Assembly (NCBI GenBank): GCA_963814955.1
Contig: CAWFEX010000013.1
Location: forward strand, 310,001-374,000
Reading direction: 5' to 3'
Length of the DNA: 64,000 nt
Source of the DNA: DATCJA01 sp963814955
Lineage (GTDB): Bacteria > Acidobacteriota > Vicinamibacteria > Vicinamibacterales > UBA2999
Shown here: one piece after another, positions 53,518-61,450 of the stretch
Layout of the letters: every line of letters starts with the position of its first letter
How positions within the stretch are numbered: position 1 is the stretch's first letter
The notes under the pieces: generated by a model
Seen by the model: the letters and a program-made list of their open reading frames with translations, nothing else
Told to the model about the DNA's origin: nothing
The model's database searches: none
Made by a program: the position numbers and the translations under genes

Positions 53518-53527
53518 TCTTCGTGGT
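53483..53527. repeat. Inverted repeat at convergent gene ends
   Basis: ACCACGAAGATCGCGAAGG and CCTTCGTGATCTTCGTGGT form 19-bp arms with one mismatch. It covers both stop codons (52549 gene and the minus-strand gene) and is followed by ATTTTT on the plus strand, so it probably ends transcription. The same CCACGAAG word recurs at about 60199. Confidence 0.75.
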
Positions 53528-53802
53528 CATTTGATTTTTGCGCGCGCCTTGCGGCGTTCGGCCGAGTAGCGTTTCAACCTGGCCGAAATTGCCCGGCCAG
53601 CAGCGACCGACGTCGTCCGCGTGCGATCGGTCGCCTCCTTGATCGATCGGCGAAGTGCCCGGCGGTGCTGGGGCAGGCGCAGTTCGGGAAACGCACGCTC
53701 GATCGCCACGATCTCCGCGCGAAGCCGCTTGAGCGTGACTTCGGCGCCGGTGCGGGCCAGCTCGCGAATGCGGTCCGCGGTCATTGAACGGTTCTTGGCC
53801 AT
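53527..53802 (-). CDS. Small basic hypothetical protein
   Basis: A protein of 91 aa, helical and Arg-rich, from the ATG at 53800-53802 (AGGAGC upstream; frame open to 53859). It contains RIRELARTGAEVTLKRLRAE and AISARLKRYSAERRKARAKI. The basic C-terminus suggests nucleic-acid binding, but no family is recognised. Confidence 0.6.
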   Translation of the reverse strand: MAKNRSMTADRIRELARTGAEVTLKRLRAEIVAIERAFPELRLPQHRRALRRSIKEATDRTRTTSVAAGRAISARLKRYSAERRKARAKIK

Positions 53803-53830
53803 GTGCTCCTCTATCGATGTTCTCCCGGGT

Positions 53831-53885
53831 AGGCCGGTCCTTTGGACCGGGCTCCCCAAGCGGGTCCGGAAAGACCCGCCCTACT
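53831..53885. repeat. Palindromic repeats
   Basis: GTAGGCCGGTCCTTTGGACC and GCGGGTCCGGAAAGACCCGC followed by CCTAC: two hairpins bounded by GTAG and CTAC in the gap between divergent genes. Confidence 0.6.
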
Positions 53886-54069
53886 CGGGTTGTGAAACGT
53901 CATCGCCGCCCGGTCGCGGTGACCTCAGACTCGGACACGCGACCGCGGGGTCCGAACGCACTTAGGAATACTCCATTCTGTTCGAAAGTGTCCCCTTGGC
54001 ACATTGCTTGACGGGCTGAACCGGCCACCTCTCCGCGCGTCGATCGCAACGGATGAGGTCGGATTTCGT

Positions 54070-54585
54070 ATGAAGGTTTCAGAGATCGGTTCCGTCGTCA
54101 TCGTCAGCCTGATTCCGGTCTTGGTGTATTCGGCTGTTGCGGGCGATTGGCGAGCCGTCGGCAACCACGATGTGACGCTGGTTGTCCTGGCTCTGGCGGC
54201 TGCGGGGATCCTCGTTTGGCTCGGCCTCGATGAATACCTTGCCGAGCGCCAAGTCACGGTGGCGGCCATGCAGCGGTTCGGTCAGACGTTCGTTCACGAG
54301 TTCGAGCGGCCGCTGATTCAGCCCGACCGTGCTGAGCGTCCCATTCAGTCGCAGCTGCGGGCGAGTCCCGACCGAGGCCGCCTGGAAATCTTCCTGGCTC
54401 CCGCAGGCGGCGGCCGTTATCCGAATCTTTCCGATCACCGAACGAATGTGGCGTACGACGTCCGCCGCGTGCTCGATGCGCTCCGGGATCGGCGGTTCGA
54501 GTGTCAGCCGGTTTATTCGCAGGGTTCGTGGGTGGTGGTGCCTTTTCAGTTCAGAGTCAGCGCGAGAGAGGCAGGCAGCAAATGA
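54070..54585 (+). CDS. Membrane partner of the FtsZ-like GTPase
   Basis: A protein of 171 aa. Two N-terminal helices (VVIVSLIPVLVYSAVAG, TLVVLALAAAGILVWLGLDE) are followed by a cytoplasmic domain with RLEIFLAPAGGGRYPNLSDH and DVRRVLDALRDRRFEC. Its stop overlaps the start of the FtsZ-like gene (ATGA), indicating coupled translation. The frame is open from 54004, but the ATG at 54070 starts the first helix. It may anchor the GTPase filament to the membrane (inference). Confidence 0.7.
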   Translation: MKVSEIGSVVIVSLIPVLVYSAVAGDWRAVGNHDVTLVVLALAAAGILVWLGLDEYLAERQVTVAAMQRFGQTFVHEFERPLIQPDRAERPIQSQLRASPDRGRLEIFLAPAGGGRYPNLSDHRTNVAYDVRRVLDALRDRRFECQPVYSQGSWVVVPFQFRVSAREAGSK

Positions 54586-56243
54586 ACATCCTTCTCCTGA
54601 GTACAGGTGGCGGCGGCGGCAACATTCTGCGCTCGTTGAAAACGCTGTTCGAGCTCGACGTGACAATCACGCGAAAGACGGACCCGGAATATGCCGCCCG
54701 CCTCGAGAGTGCCGTAACCACGCGTTTCCTCGACACCAACGAGTTCGCGCTCTCTGACCTGCCTCCGGAAGAGCGTCTCCTGATCGGCACGCGTACGACA
54801 GGCCGGCTCGGAGCGCGTCACAACCCCGAGGTGGCCAGGCAGGCGCTGGAGGAGTCGAAGGCGGACGTCGAGGCGGTCATCAATCGCCACTCCGTCATCA
54901 TCCTGGTCGGGACGGGCGGCAAGGGAACCGGGGCCGGCACCATCTTTCCCCTCGCACAAATGGCGCGAAACCTGAAGAAGCTGGTCCTCCCGATCTTCGT
55001 TCGGCCTTCGTTCGAGCGCCACGAAGTAGACAAGCGACGTTACGACCACGCGCTGAAGGTCTCCGAGCAGTTCGATGCTGCCGGAATCAGATTGATGGAG
55101 ATTCTCAACGACCGCGGCTACGACGAGGCTGCGCCGAAGTCTCAGCTCCTGGTGTGGCAGCAGATGAATCTTCCAATCGCCAGGGGCCTGCGCGGCTTGA
55201 TTTACGTGCTTTGGGATCTCTGTCAGGTGGACCCATCGGATTTGTCCATGCTCTTCGCCGGCCCGGGACGACTGCGCATCGGCTTTGGTGAAATCGATCC
55301 CGCAGCAGGCGTCGATCCACATGATGAGGAGGTTCATCGCGCGGTTCGAAGTTGCTGGGACAACCCGTACTATGCATTCAGCAAGCCGGCCGGAACGTCA
55401 CTGGTGTGCATTCACGGTGACTGGTCGAACATCGTCGATGCAAAGATAAAGGGGCAGCTCGTGGGGGCCGCTGTCGCCGGCGCTTCCGGAACTCCCTACA
55501 ATCCGCTCTACACGAGGGCCGTCCAATCGCCCAGGCCGTGGGGCGTCACCGCTCTGTTCGGCGAGTACACAGGCGTGCACGCACCTCTCGAAATCGACTG
55601 GGTATTTGAGACGCGCAATGTGCCCGTTGCGAGCATCGACGCGAGCTTCGCTGAGACCACGCCCATCGTCGAGCACGTTCACGCGAAGGATGCACCATCG
55701 GCCGATTCCGTAGTCGCGCAACCGGCGTCGACAGAGGTTCAGGCTCCTGCGATGGTTGCGGTCGATACGTTGGACGAGCCAAGAACTCCGTCGAGCTTAT
55801 GGGAGCTCGCGGTTGCCGTGAACCGTTCCGACCCTGCCGCAATTGCGGTGGCGAGCAACGGAACAACGGCCGGAATTTCAGTGGAGGGATCCGAAGTCAA
55901 AAAGCTTCTCGGGACGATGTGGTTTCGCGCGATTGTTCCGCGCCTCTCACAGGAATGGCAGGCGCGCATCCTGGATGCGCTGGTCGACGGTGTCGCGGTA
56001 TCGAATCATGCGGTAAAGCTCGGTCGCAAGACCCTGCCGTTGAACGCACTGGACTACGACCAGCTTCAGGAGGTCGCGGCCAGTTCATGGATGCCGGATA
56101 TCGCGCGCGCCGATCTCGAGCTGCTTGTCACGACCGGCCGGCTGTGGGGCAGGGACGCCGTGAAGCGATTTCGTTTCGTTCCGGCGCCCGAGCAGCGGTC
56201 GACGTCGAAGCTGGCGAATCTGCTCGAGGGGCTCAGGGGCTGA
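54582..56243 (+). CDS. Divergent FtsZ/tubulin-superfamily GTPase
   Basis: A protein of 553 aa. The N-terminal 290 residues follow FtsZ closely in order: phosphate loop STGGGGGNILRSLK (7-20), the RFLDTNEFAL strand, LIGTRTTGRLGARHNPEVAR matching the FtsZ IG...T.GLGAGANPEVG motif, and a tubulin signature VGTGGKGTGAGTIFPLAQMA (109-128) with one extra Lys. Then come VLPIFVRPSFER, NDRG (176-179) and a T7-loop equivalent LCQVDPSDLSM in which the catalytic Asp residues 217 and 220 are kept. A novel C-terminal region of about 260 aa has a Pro/Ala-rich linker and a helical domain. It is not canonical FtsZ. Probably polymerises at the membrane through the upstream gene. Confidence 0.82.
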   Translation: MNILLLSTGGGGGNILRSLKTLFELDVTITRKTDPEYAARLESAVTTRFLDTNEFALSDLPPEERLLIGTRTTGRLGARHNPEVARQALEESKADVEAVINRHSVIILVGTGGKGTGAGTIFPLAQMARNLKKLVLPIFVRPSFERHEVDKRRYDHALKVSEQFDAAGIRLMEILNDRGYDEAAPKSQLLVWQQMNLPIARGLRGLIYVLWDLCQVDPSDLSMLFAGPGRLRIGFGEIDPAAGVDPHDEEVHRAVRSCWDNPYYAFSKPAGTSLVCIHGDWSNIVDAKIKGQLVGAAVAGASGTPYNPLYTRAVQSPRPWGVTALFGEYTGVHAPLEIDWVFETRNVPVASIDASFAETTPIVEHVHAKDAPSADSVVAQPASTEVQAPAMVAVDTLDEPRTPSSLWELAVAVNRSDPAAIAVASNGTTAGISVEGSEVKKLLGTMWFRAIVPRLSQEWQARILDALVDGVAVSNHAVKLGRKTLPLNALDYDQLQEVAASSWMPDIARADLELLVTTGRLWGRDAVKRFRFVPAPEQRSTSKLANLLEGLRG

Positions 56244-56263
56244 CGCGTCGTGGACGTCCGTCC

Positions 56264-56617
56264 CTATTTCGCGTCCTTGTCGAAGCTGGCTAACGCCTCC
56301 GATTCGTCGTCGTACGAATCAAACACCGTGAGCAGTTTCGTGACGATCAGGAGATCCTTTATCCGTTTCGTCGGATTCAGCAGCTTCAACCTTCCGCCGC
56401 GATTCTTTGCCGTGACATAGGTCTGCACGAGCTCGCCGAGACCGGCGCTGTCCACATACGACACGTCGCTCAAGTCGATGATCAGGTTCGTGTAATTCTG
56501 ATGGAGGAGGCTCTGAACTTTGTCCTTCAGAAGAACGTCACCCCCTTTGTTGAGGGTGATGTCACCGTTGATCTTGATGATGGCGACGTTGTCGACAATC
56601 CGTTGCTCGAGCTGCAT
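56264..56617 (-). CDS. STAS-domain anti-anti-sigma factor
   Basis: A protein of 117 aa, SpoIIAA/RsbV-like: VAIIKINGDITLNKGGDVLL, then LIIDLSDVSYVDSAGLGELV with the phosphorylatable Ser in DSAGLG, and RLKLLNPTKRIKDLLIVTKL. Upstream on the same strand is an FHA-GAF-SpoIIE phosphatase that could dephosphorylate it. No anti-sigma kinase is adjacent. Only 20 bp separate its stop from that of the FtsZ-like gene. Confidence 0.92.
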   Translation of the reverse strand: MQLEQRIVDNVAIIKINGDITLNKGGDVLLKDKVQSLLHQNYTNLIIDLSDVSYVDSAGLGELVQTYVTAKNRGGRLKLLNPTKRIKDLLIVTKLLTVFDSYDDESEALASFDKDAK

Positions 56618-56662
56618 GAACTCCTCCTGGAACGACCAGAAAAGGTGGCGGGGGATTCTACC

Positions 56663-58267
56663 TCACCCCGTGTATTGAACGACAACCATCGTGACGTCGT
56701 CGTTCGGCGTCGCGCGACCGCAGAACGCGCGTAGATCTGCGAGCAGCGCGTCGAGCAGCTCTCGCGGCGGACGACTTCGATTGAGGGTGGCAGCGGCGAG
56801 AAGACGGTCGTCCGTGTACTCCTCGCCCGACTCGTTGACTGCCTCACTGACGCCGTCGCTGAACGCCACAATGACGTCCCCCGGCGTAAGGGTGAGCGCT
56901 TCCTCGTCAAACGCCGCGTCATCGAACATGCCAAGGACAAGTCCGCCGGCCTCGAGGCGCCGCACGCCACTGCCTGTGACGAGCAGCGGTGCGTTATGGC
57001 CGGCGTTCGAATAGAGAAGCGAGCCGTCAGGGGACAGAATCGCATAGAAGGCCGTGAGGAAGCGGCCCTCCACATTGCGGCGAAACAGCCCGCGATTGAG
57101 CCGGGTCATCACCGGAGCGCAGCGCGATTGGTACGACGCCTCTGCTCCGAACATCCCGAGTACTGCGGCGGCCAGGAGCGCCGCTGGCGCGCCTTTTCCC
57201 GCAACGTCGCCCAGGATGAATCCGAACTGTTCGCCCGCTACGTCCACATAGTCGAAGAAGTCACCGCCGACCGCCCGGCAAGGCAGGGAAGTGCCGGCCG
57301 TCGAGAAGAACGCTCCGCTCCGATTCGACGCAGGGAGTAGCGACTGCTGGATGGCGGCGGCAACCTTCAGCTCCTGATCGAGCTTCGCCCGTTCGAGGGC
57401 CTCCCGATACAGCCGTGCGTTCTCGATGGCCATTGCCGCTTCGGTACTCAAAGTCTCGAGCGCAGTACGAGCAGCCTGGGAGCGCAGAACGCCTTGTTTG
57501 CGGCTGTCCAGATACAGCACGCCGATGATCTTGTCCTCGCCCTGCTCTGCGGCGGTCTCCAGGTATCGCACCAGCCGGAGTGGCGCGCAAAGCACCTGAC
57601 GGATGCCCAGCGCAACGGTACCCTTGTGATCCGCCTGGTCGAGCAAATCCTGGACAATCGTTACCTTCCCTGTCGCGAACACTCCCTCTGGAATTTTTCG
57701 ACTGGTTTCGAACGTCCGGCCGGGCAATGTCACTCGCCCGGTGGCACGTCCCAGCTTGAACTCGAGCACACCCTCTTTGTTTGCGAGCATGATGAACCCG
57801 CGCTCGGCGCCGGTCACATCGATAGCGGAATCGAGCACGAGCGCGAGCACGTCGTCGAGCACGCGTCCCGATCCGAGCGCACGCAGCCCCTCGAGCAGGC
57901 TCGCCATATGACGAAGCTCGGTCGCTGCCGAGAGCGCGCTGCGCTCCTGCGAGACATCGTCGTCTCCGACGACGAAGATGATTTCGGTCTCGCTGGAGTC
58001 GCCGAGGCGGATACGGTCGCCGTGAACGAGAACCTGCTCCTTCGCCTTGGCGCCGTTCACGTACGTACCGAACTTCGAGTCGCAATCGCGCAGCCGCCAG
58101 GCGCCGTTTTCCCGCGTGATTTCCGCATGCTGTCGCGATACGCCGACTCCCATGACGCGGACGTCGCTTTCGGTGCGGCGGCCGATGGTGACGACAGACT
58201 TGTCCATCGGCACCTGGCGCCGGCCGTTGACGTCGGTAATCACGAGACGAGGAAGCTGATCCGTCAT
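56663..58267 (-). CDS. FHA-GAF-SpoIIE (PP2C) phosphatase
   Basis: A protein of 534 aa. The FHA domain (about 1-105) has VTIGRRTESDVRVMGVGVSR, QHAEI and DSKFGTYVNG, the phosphothreonine-binding residues. The GAF domain (about 135-300) has VLDSAIDVTGAERGFIMLAN. The PP2C/SpoIIE domain (about 315-534) has metal-binding Asp in CRAVGGDFFDYVDVAGEQFG, FILGDVAGKGAPAALLAA and VIVAFSDGVSEAVNESGEEY. Likely counterpart of the downstream STAS protein in partner switching, with phosphothreonine input from a Ser/Thr kinase. Confidence 0.93.
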   Translation of the reverse strand: MTDQLPRLVITDVNGRRQVPMDKSVVTIGRRTESDVRVMGVGVSRQHAEITRENGAWRLRDCDSKFGTYVNGAKAKEQVLVHGDRIRLGDSSETEIIFVVGDDDVSQERSALSAATELRHMASLLEGLRALGSGRVLDDVLALVLDSAIDVTGAERGFIMLANKEGVLEFKLGRATGRVTLPGRTFETSRKIPEGVFATGKVTIVQDLLDQADHKGTVALGIRQVLCAPLRLVRYLETAAEQGEDKIIGVLYLDSRKQGVLRSQAARTALETLSTEAAMAIENARLYREALERAKLDQELKVAAAIQQSLLPASNRSGAFFSTAGTSLPCRAVGGDFFDYVDVAGEQFGFILGDVAGKGAPAALLAAAVLGMFGAEASYQSRCAPVMTRLNRGLFRRNVEGRFLTAFYAILSPDGSLLYSNAGHNAPLLVTGSGVRRLEAGGLVLGMFDDAAFDEEALTLTPGDVIVAFSDGVSEAVNESGEEYTDDRLLAAATLNRSRPPRELLDALLADLRAFCGRATPNDDVTMVVVQYTG

Positions 58268-58352
58268 GCGAACTGCGAATCGATGGTGTCGCCGGAAACC
58301 TGGATCATAGCCGAAGCATTCTATCGAACGTTGTCGACGTGAAACCGTTCGC

Positions 58353-58622
58353 TCAGTGGGCCGGTAACGCGTCGTAACGGAAGTTGGACACCTCGAGGGT
58401 TTCGCTCCCGGGCAGATAAAAGCCGAAGCGCGCTTCGGGTGTCGCCCGCGTCCACGTATCGAAGACCTGCCAGCCGGATCCGGCGTTGTACTGATGAATC
58501 ACTTGCGTGTCGGACACCTCGACACTCAGGTGCAGGAATTCACCGTTCGACGGGATGCGATGCGCCACCCTTGGCAGCTCCCGGCGCGAACCGTTGACGA
58601 TTTCCGTGCGATACGAGAGTCG
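58353..58622 (-). pseudogene. C-terminal fragment with concanavalin-like strands
   Basis: An open frame of 89 codons closed upstream by an in-frame stop (58623-58625). It encodes VAHRIPSNGEFLHLSVEVSD, VIHQYNAGSGWQVFDTWTRA and ARFGFYLPGSETLEVSNFRY, a beta-rich sequence like the end of a laminin-G/DUF1080-type domain. A kinase remnant lies just upstream, so both may be pieces of one lost kinase gene. No start codon with a ribosome site is seen. Confidence 0.5.
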
Positions 58623-58631
58623 TCACCCATT

Positions 58632-58788
58632 CTATGAGAAGAGTTCCGACGCCGAAAACCGATGACACTCGTGCAGGGTTTTTACCGCGACTTCGCGATC
58701 CATCGGGGCAGGGTCGTACGCCCGGTAGACGACACCCATGCCGCCTTCACCGAGCTTTGCCGTGATCTGGTAGCGCCCGGATCTGGTT
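58632..58788 (-). pseudogene. Ser/Thr protein kinase N-terminal remnant
   Basis: The minus strand encodes GRYQITAKLGEGGMGVVYRA and then MDREVAVKTLHE, the glycine-rich loop and the VAVK ATP-binding lysine of bacterial PknB-like kinases, ending in CHRFSASELFS and a stop at 58632-58634. Everything after subdomain II is missing. It lies upstream of the FHA-SpoIIE phosphatase gene. Confidence 0.75.
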
Positions 58789-58996
58789 CATGAAGACACC
58801 CGTGACCCCCGATTCTGCTACGTCCGATGAGGTTCGCTCAAGGGCTGGCACGCTTTGCACCCCGCGAGAGTTCTGACACTTTCGTAACCTTGACTCATCT
58901 CTCTAGCGGATATACACGTGGGATCTCCCCGGGCTCCGACTTTACGTTTGGGACCGTAGCGGTCCAATCCCCGAGACCGAACATAGGAGACCGCAT

Positions 58997-59911
58997 ATGG
59001 AAAGGCGTTGGCCTGGCAGTGGCGCGTTCGCGATTTTCGTAATCCTCGTGGCGGCGTGGCCCGCTCCCGCGCAGACAGTCAACGTGTCCCGGTGCGGCGC
59101 CGGCGTCCACGAGGCAGAAGGGCTGGGGGCGGTGCTCTTTCCGGAGGACCAGATCTTCTGTCCCCTCGTTGCCGATCCGAAGGAACCGAGGTCGTTCGCC
59201 AGTTATCTGCGAGGAAGGTTCCGGACTCTGGACGACCCTTCAGGTGAGATGACGAACATCGCGGCTGTCGGCCTGGGAGACAGTTTTGGCCTGGTTCGGT
59301 TCGGCGGCCCGTCCATCGGCGAAGGCCTTCAGCTCGATGTGATTGGAAGCATCTTCGCCCAGTTCGACCTCGGGGCCCCCTCGAACGACCTGATCAACGC
59401 CGACTACGTCATCGGCGTTCCGCTCACGTTTCGCCGCCGGGGGTTTAGTCTGCGGACGAAGCTGTACCACCAGAGCTCTCATCTCGGAGACGAATATCTG
59501 CTCCGCGACACGGACATCGAACGCGAGAACCTGTCGTTCGAATCGTTCGAGGTGCTCGCGTCGCAAGAGATCGGCGTGGTGCGTGTGTACGGCGGCGGCG
59601 AGCGCCTGTTCCGGCGCGAGCCAGACACACTCGCGACCAAGCTGGTGCACGGCGGGATCGAACTTCGCACGGCGCGCAATGCGCCGGCCCAACTGGTGGC
59701 AGGAATCGACATGAAGGCGACCGACCGTCATGACTGGTCCCCGGCCACGAGCGCGAGGGTTGGAATCGAGGTCAGGCGATCCGGACCGGAAGGTCATCCG
59801 GGGCGACTGGTGATGTTCGTCCTGGAAATATACGAGGGGCCGTCACCGTATGGGCAATTCTTTCAGGACGACATTTCGTATATCGGCTTTGGAGTTCATT
59901 TCGGGCTCTGA
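58997..59911 (+). CDS. DUF1207 outer-membrane-type protein
   Basis: A protein of 304 aa with ATAGGAG upstream and a signal peptide (GAFAIFVILVAAWPAPAQ). DUF1207 features include LFPEDQIFCPLVADPKEPRS, VGLGDSFGLVRF, GFSLRTKLYHQSSHLGDEYL and a C-terminal ISYIGFGVHFGL ending in an aromatic-rich strand, as in outer-membrane barrels. Function of the family is not established. Confidence 0.85.
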   Translation: MERRWPGSGAFAIFVILVAAWPAPAQTVNVSRCGAGVHEAEGLGAVLFPEDQIFCPLVADPKEPRSFASYLRGRFRTLDDPSGEMTNIAAVGLGDSFGLVRFGGPSIGEGLQLDVIGSIFAQFDLGAPSNDLINADYVIGVPLTFRRRGFSLRTKLYHQSSHLGDEYLLRDTDIERENLSFESFEVLASQEIGVVRVYGGGERLFRREPDTLATKLVHGGIELRTARNAPAQLVAGIDMKATDRHDWSPATSARVGIEVRRSGPEGHPGRLVMFVLEIYEGPSPYGQFFQDDISYIGFGVHFGL

Positions 59912-60184
59912 ACAACAGCGCCGAATCGCTGTTGCGAGCGCTCCTGAGCTTTGCGAACGCTCCTCTTCCCGATTACGTGGCGGCGCGCTGGTCTCAATCG
60001 ACTGAATCAACTGGTGGGCCGCCGCCGTCACGTCGTCGACCGCGCGATCGAAGGCTTCCTGATTGGCGCGGGACGGTCGATTCATTCCGCTGAGTTTCCG
60101 CACGAATTGCAGCGCCGAAGCGCGAATCTCGTCGGAGGTTGCGGGCGGCTCGAAATTCGCGAGGGTCTTGATGTTTCGACACAT
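59897..60184 (-). CDS. DUF2277 family protein, C-terminal frameshift
   Basis: The N-terminus MCRNIKTLANFEPPATSDEI and RASALQFVRKLSGMNRPSRA, NQEAFDRAVDDVTAAAHQLI match DUF2277. After NREEERS (near 59960) one extra base sends the frame to a stop at 59843. Removing it yields AQERSQQRFGAVVQSPK and a stop at 59897-59899, the normal family ending of about 95 aa. The repaired gene overlaps the convergent DUF1207 stop by 15 bp. Function unknown. Confidence 0.85.
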
Positions 60185-60247
60185 ACCCTATTGTCTCAAA
60201 ACCACGAAGGTCACGAAGAGTAGACAGGTAGGGTCTCACTTCACCAT

Positions 60248-60514
60248 TCAATATTCCACGAACGCGTCATCAGGAAAACAGTAGAGCCAGCGCTCGCCGC
60301 GCTCGGCCGATGCGACGACGGGATGACTGCGGGCGCGGGCGTGCTTACTGGCGTGCCGGTTCGGTGACGAGTCGCAGCAAAGCGTCACGCCACAGGTCTG
60401 ACAGGTGCGTAGATGGACCCATCGCGCTCCCATTGCCACGCACTCCGCGCATTCCCGCTTCTGAGGCTGCTTGACTTCGCTGATTTCCGCAATGTGGGAA
60501 CACGTATCCGCCAT
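60248..60514 (-). CDS. UBP-type zinc-finger protein
   Basis: A protein of 88 aa from the ATG at 60512-60514. Cys/His pattern: CSHI, CAECVAMG, WVHLRTCQTCGVTLCCDSSP, NRHASKHARARSHPVVAS, then ERWLYCFPDDAFVEY. This is the bacterial ZnF-UBP family, related to the ubiquitin-tail-binding finger; the bacterial ligand is unknown. It is divergent from the DUF5996 gene with a 23-bp gap. Confidence 0.88.
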   Translation of the reverse strand: MADTCSHIAEISEVKQPQKRECAECVAMGARWVHLRTCQTCGVTLCCDSSPNRHASKHARARSHPVVASAERGERWLYCFPDDAFVEY

Positions 60515-60537
60515 TGTCGGGAGCGTATCATGGGCGC

Positions 60538-61431
60538 ATGAATGAAGAGCGTTGGCCGGCGCTGCCCGACGAGTGGCGTAACACGTACGCCACGCTGCAC
60601 ATGTGGACGCAGGTGGTGGGGAAGGTCGCGCTGGCGAAGGCGCTGCCGCTGAATCACTCCTGGGGTGTGGCGTTCCAGATGTCGCCACGCGGCCTGTCGA
60701 CCAGACCGCTCCGGCATGGCGGCAGAGCGTTCGTCATCGCCTTCGACTTCATCGATCATCGGCTCGCGATATGTGCATCCGATGGCGCGGCCCGATCACT
60801 GCCGCTCACACCGCGCTCCGTCGCAGCGTTCTACAACGACGTGATGCGCACGCTCGACGAGATGGGGCTGTCCGTGCGAATCTGGCCGGTGCCGGTCGAG
60901 GTCGAGAATCCGATTCGATTTACGGAGGACACCATCCACGCTTCATACGACCCGGCTTTCGTTGAGCGGTTCTGGCGGATTGTCGTGGCCAGCGAGGCGA
61001 CGTTCAGCGCCGCGCGTTCCGCTTTCGTCGGCAAATGCAGTCCGGTGCATTTCTTCTGGGGCGGTTTCGACCTGGCGGTCACGCGATTCTCGGGCAGGCC
61101 CGCGCCGCCGAGAGAAGGTCCGGCATTCATGCGCGAGGCCTACTCGCACGAAGTCATCAGTCACGGCTTCTGGCCGGGCAGTGGGCCGGTGCAAGAGCCG
61201 GCGTTCTATGCTTACGCGGCTCCGGTGCCGGCTGGTATGGACGCCCTTGCAGTCAAGCCCGCAGAGGCGTTCTATCACCAGGAGCTGGGAGAGTTCATCC
61301 TGCCGTACGAAGCTGTGAGGCGCGCGGACGATCCCGATCGCGTCCTGCGAGAGTTCATCGACAGTACTTACACAGGAGCCGCCCGCGTGGCGGGATGGGA
61401 TCGCGAGGCGCTCGAACGATCGGGGAGCTGA
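60538..61431 (+). CDS. DUF5996 family protein
   Basis: A protein of 297 aa beginning MNEERWPALPDEWRNTYATL, then HMWTQVVGKVALAKALPLNH, SWGVAFQMSPRGLSTRPL, GKCSPVHFFWGGFDLAVTRF and EVISHGFWPGSGPVQEPAFY, which define DUF5996. The open frame reaches 60514 but the ATG at 60538 fits the family start. Soluble, function unknown. Often found in oxidative or DNA-repair neighbourhoods; here it precedes ligD. Confidence 0.88.
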   Translation: MNEERWPALPDEWRNTYATLHMWTQVVGKVALAKALPLNHSWGVAFQMSPRGLSTRPLRHGGRAFVIAFDFIDHRLAICASDGAARSLPLTPRSVAAFYNDVMRTLDEMGLSVRIWPVPVEVENPIRFTEDTIHASYDPAFVERFWRIVVASEATFSAARSAFVGKCSPVHFFWGGFDLAVTRFSGRPAPPREGPAFMREAYSHEVISHGFWPGSGPVQEPAFYAYAAPVPAGMDALAVKPAEAFYHQELGEFILPYEAVRRADDPDRVLREFIDSTYTGAARVAGWDREALERSGS

Positions 61432-61450
61432 CGATCGGTACCGTACCGTT

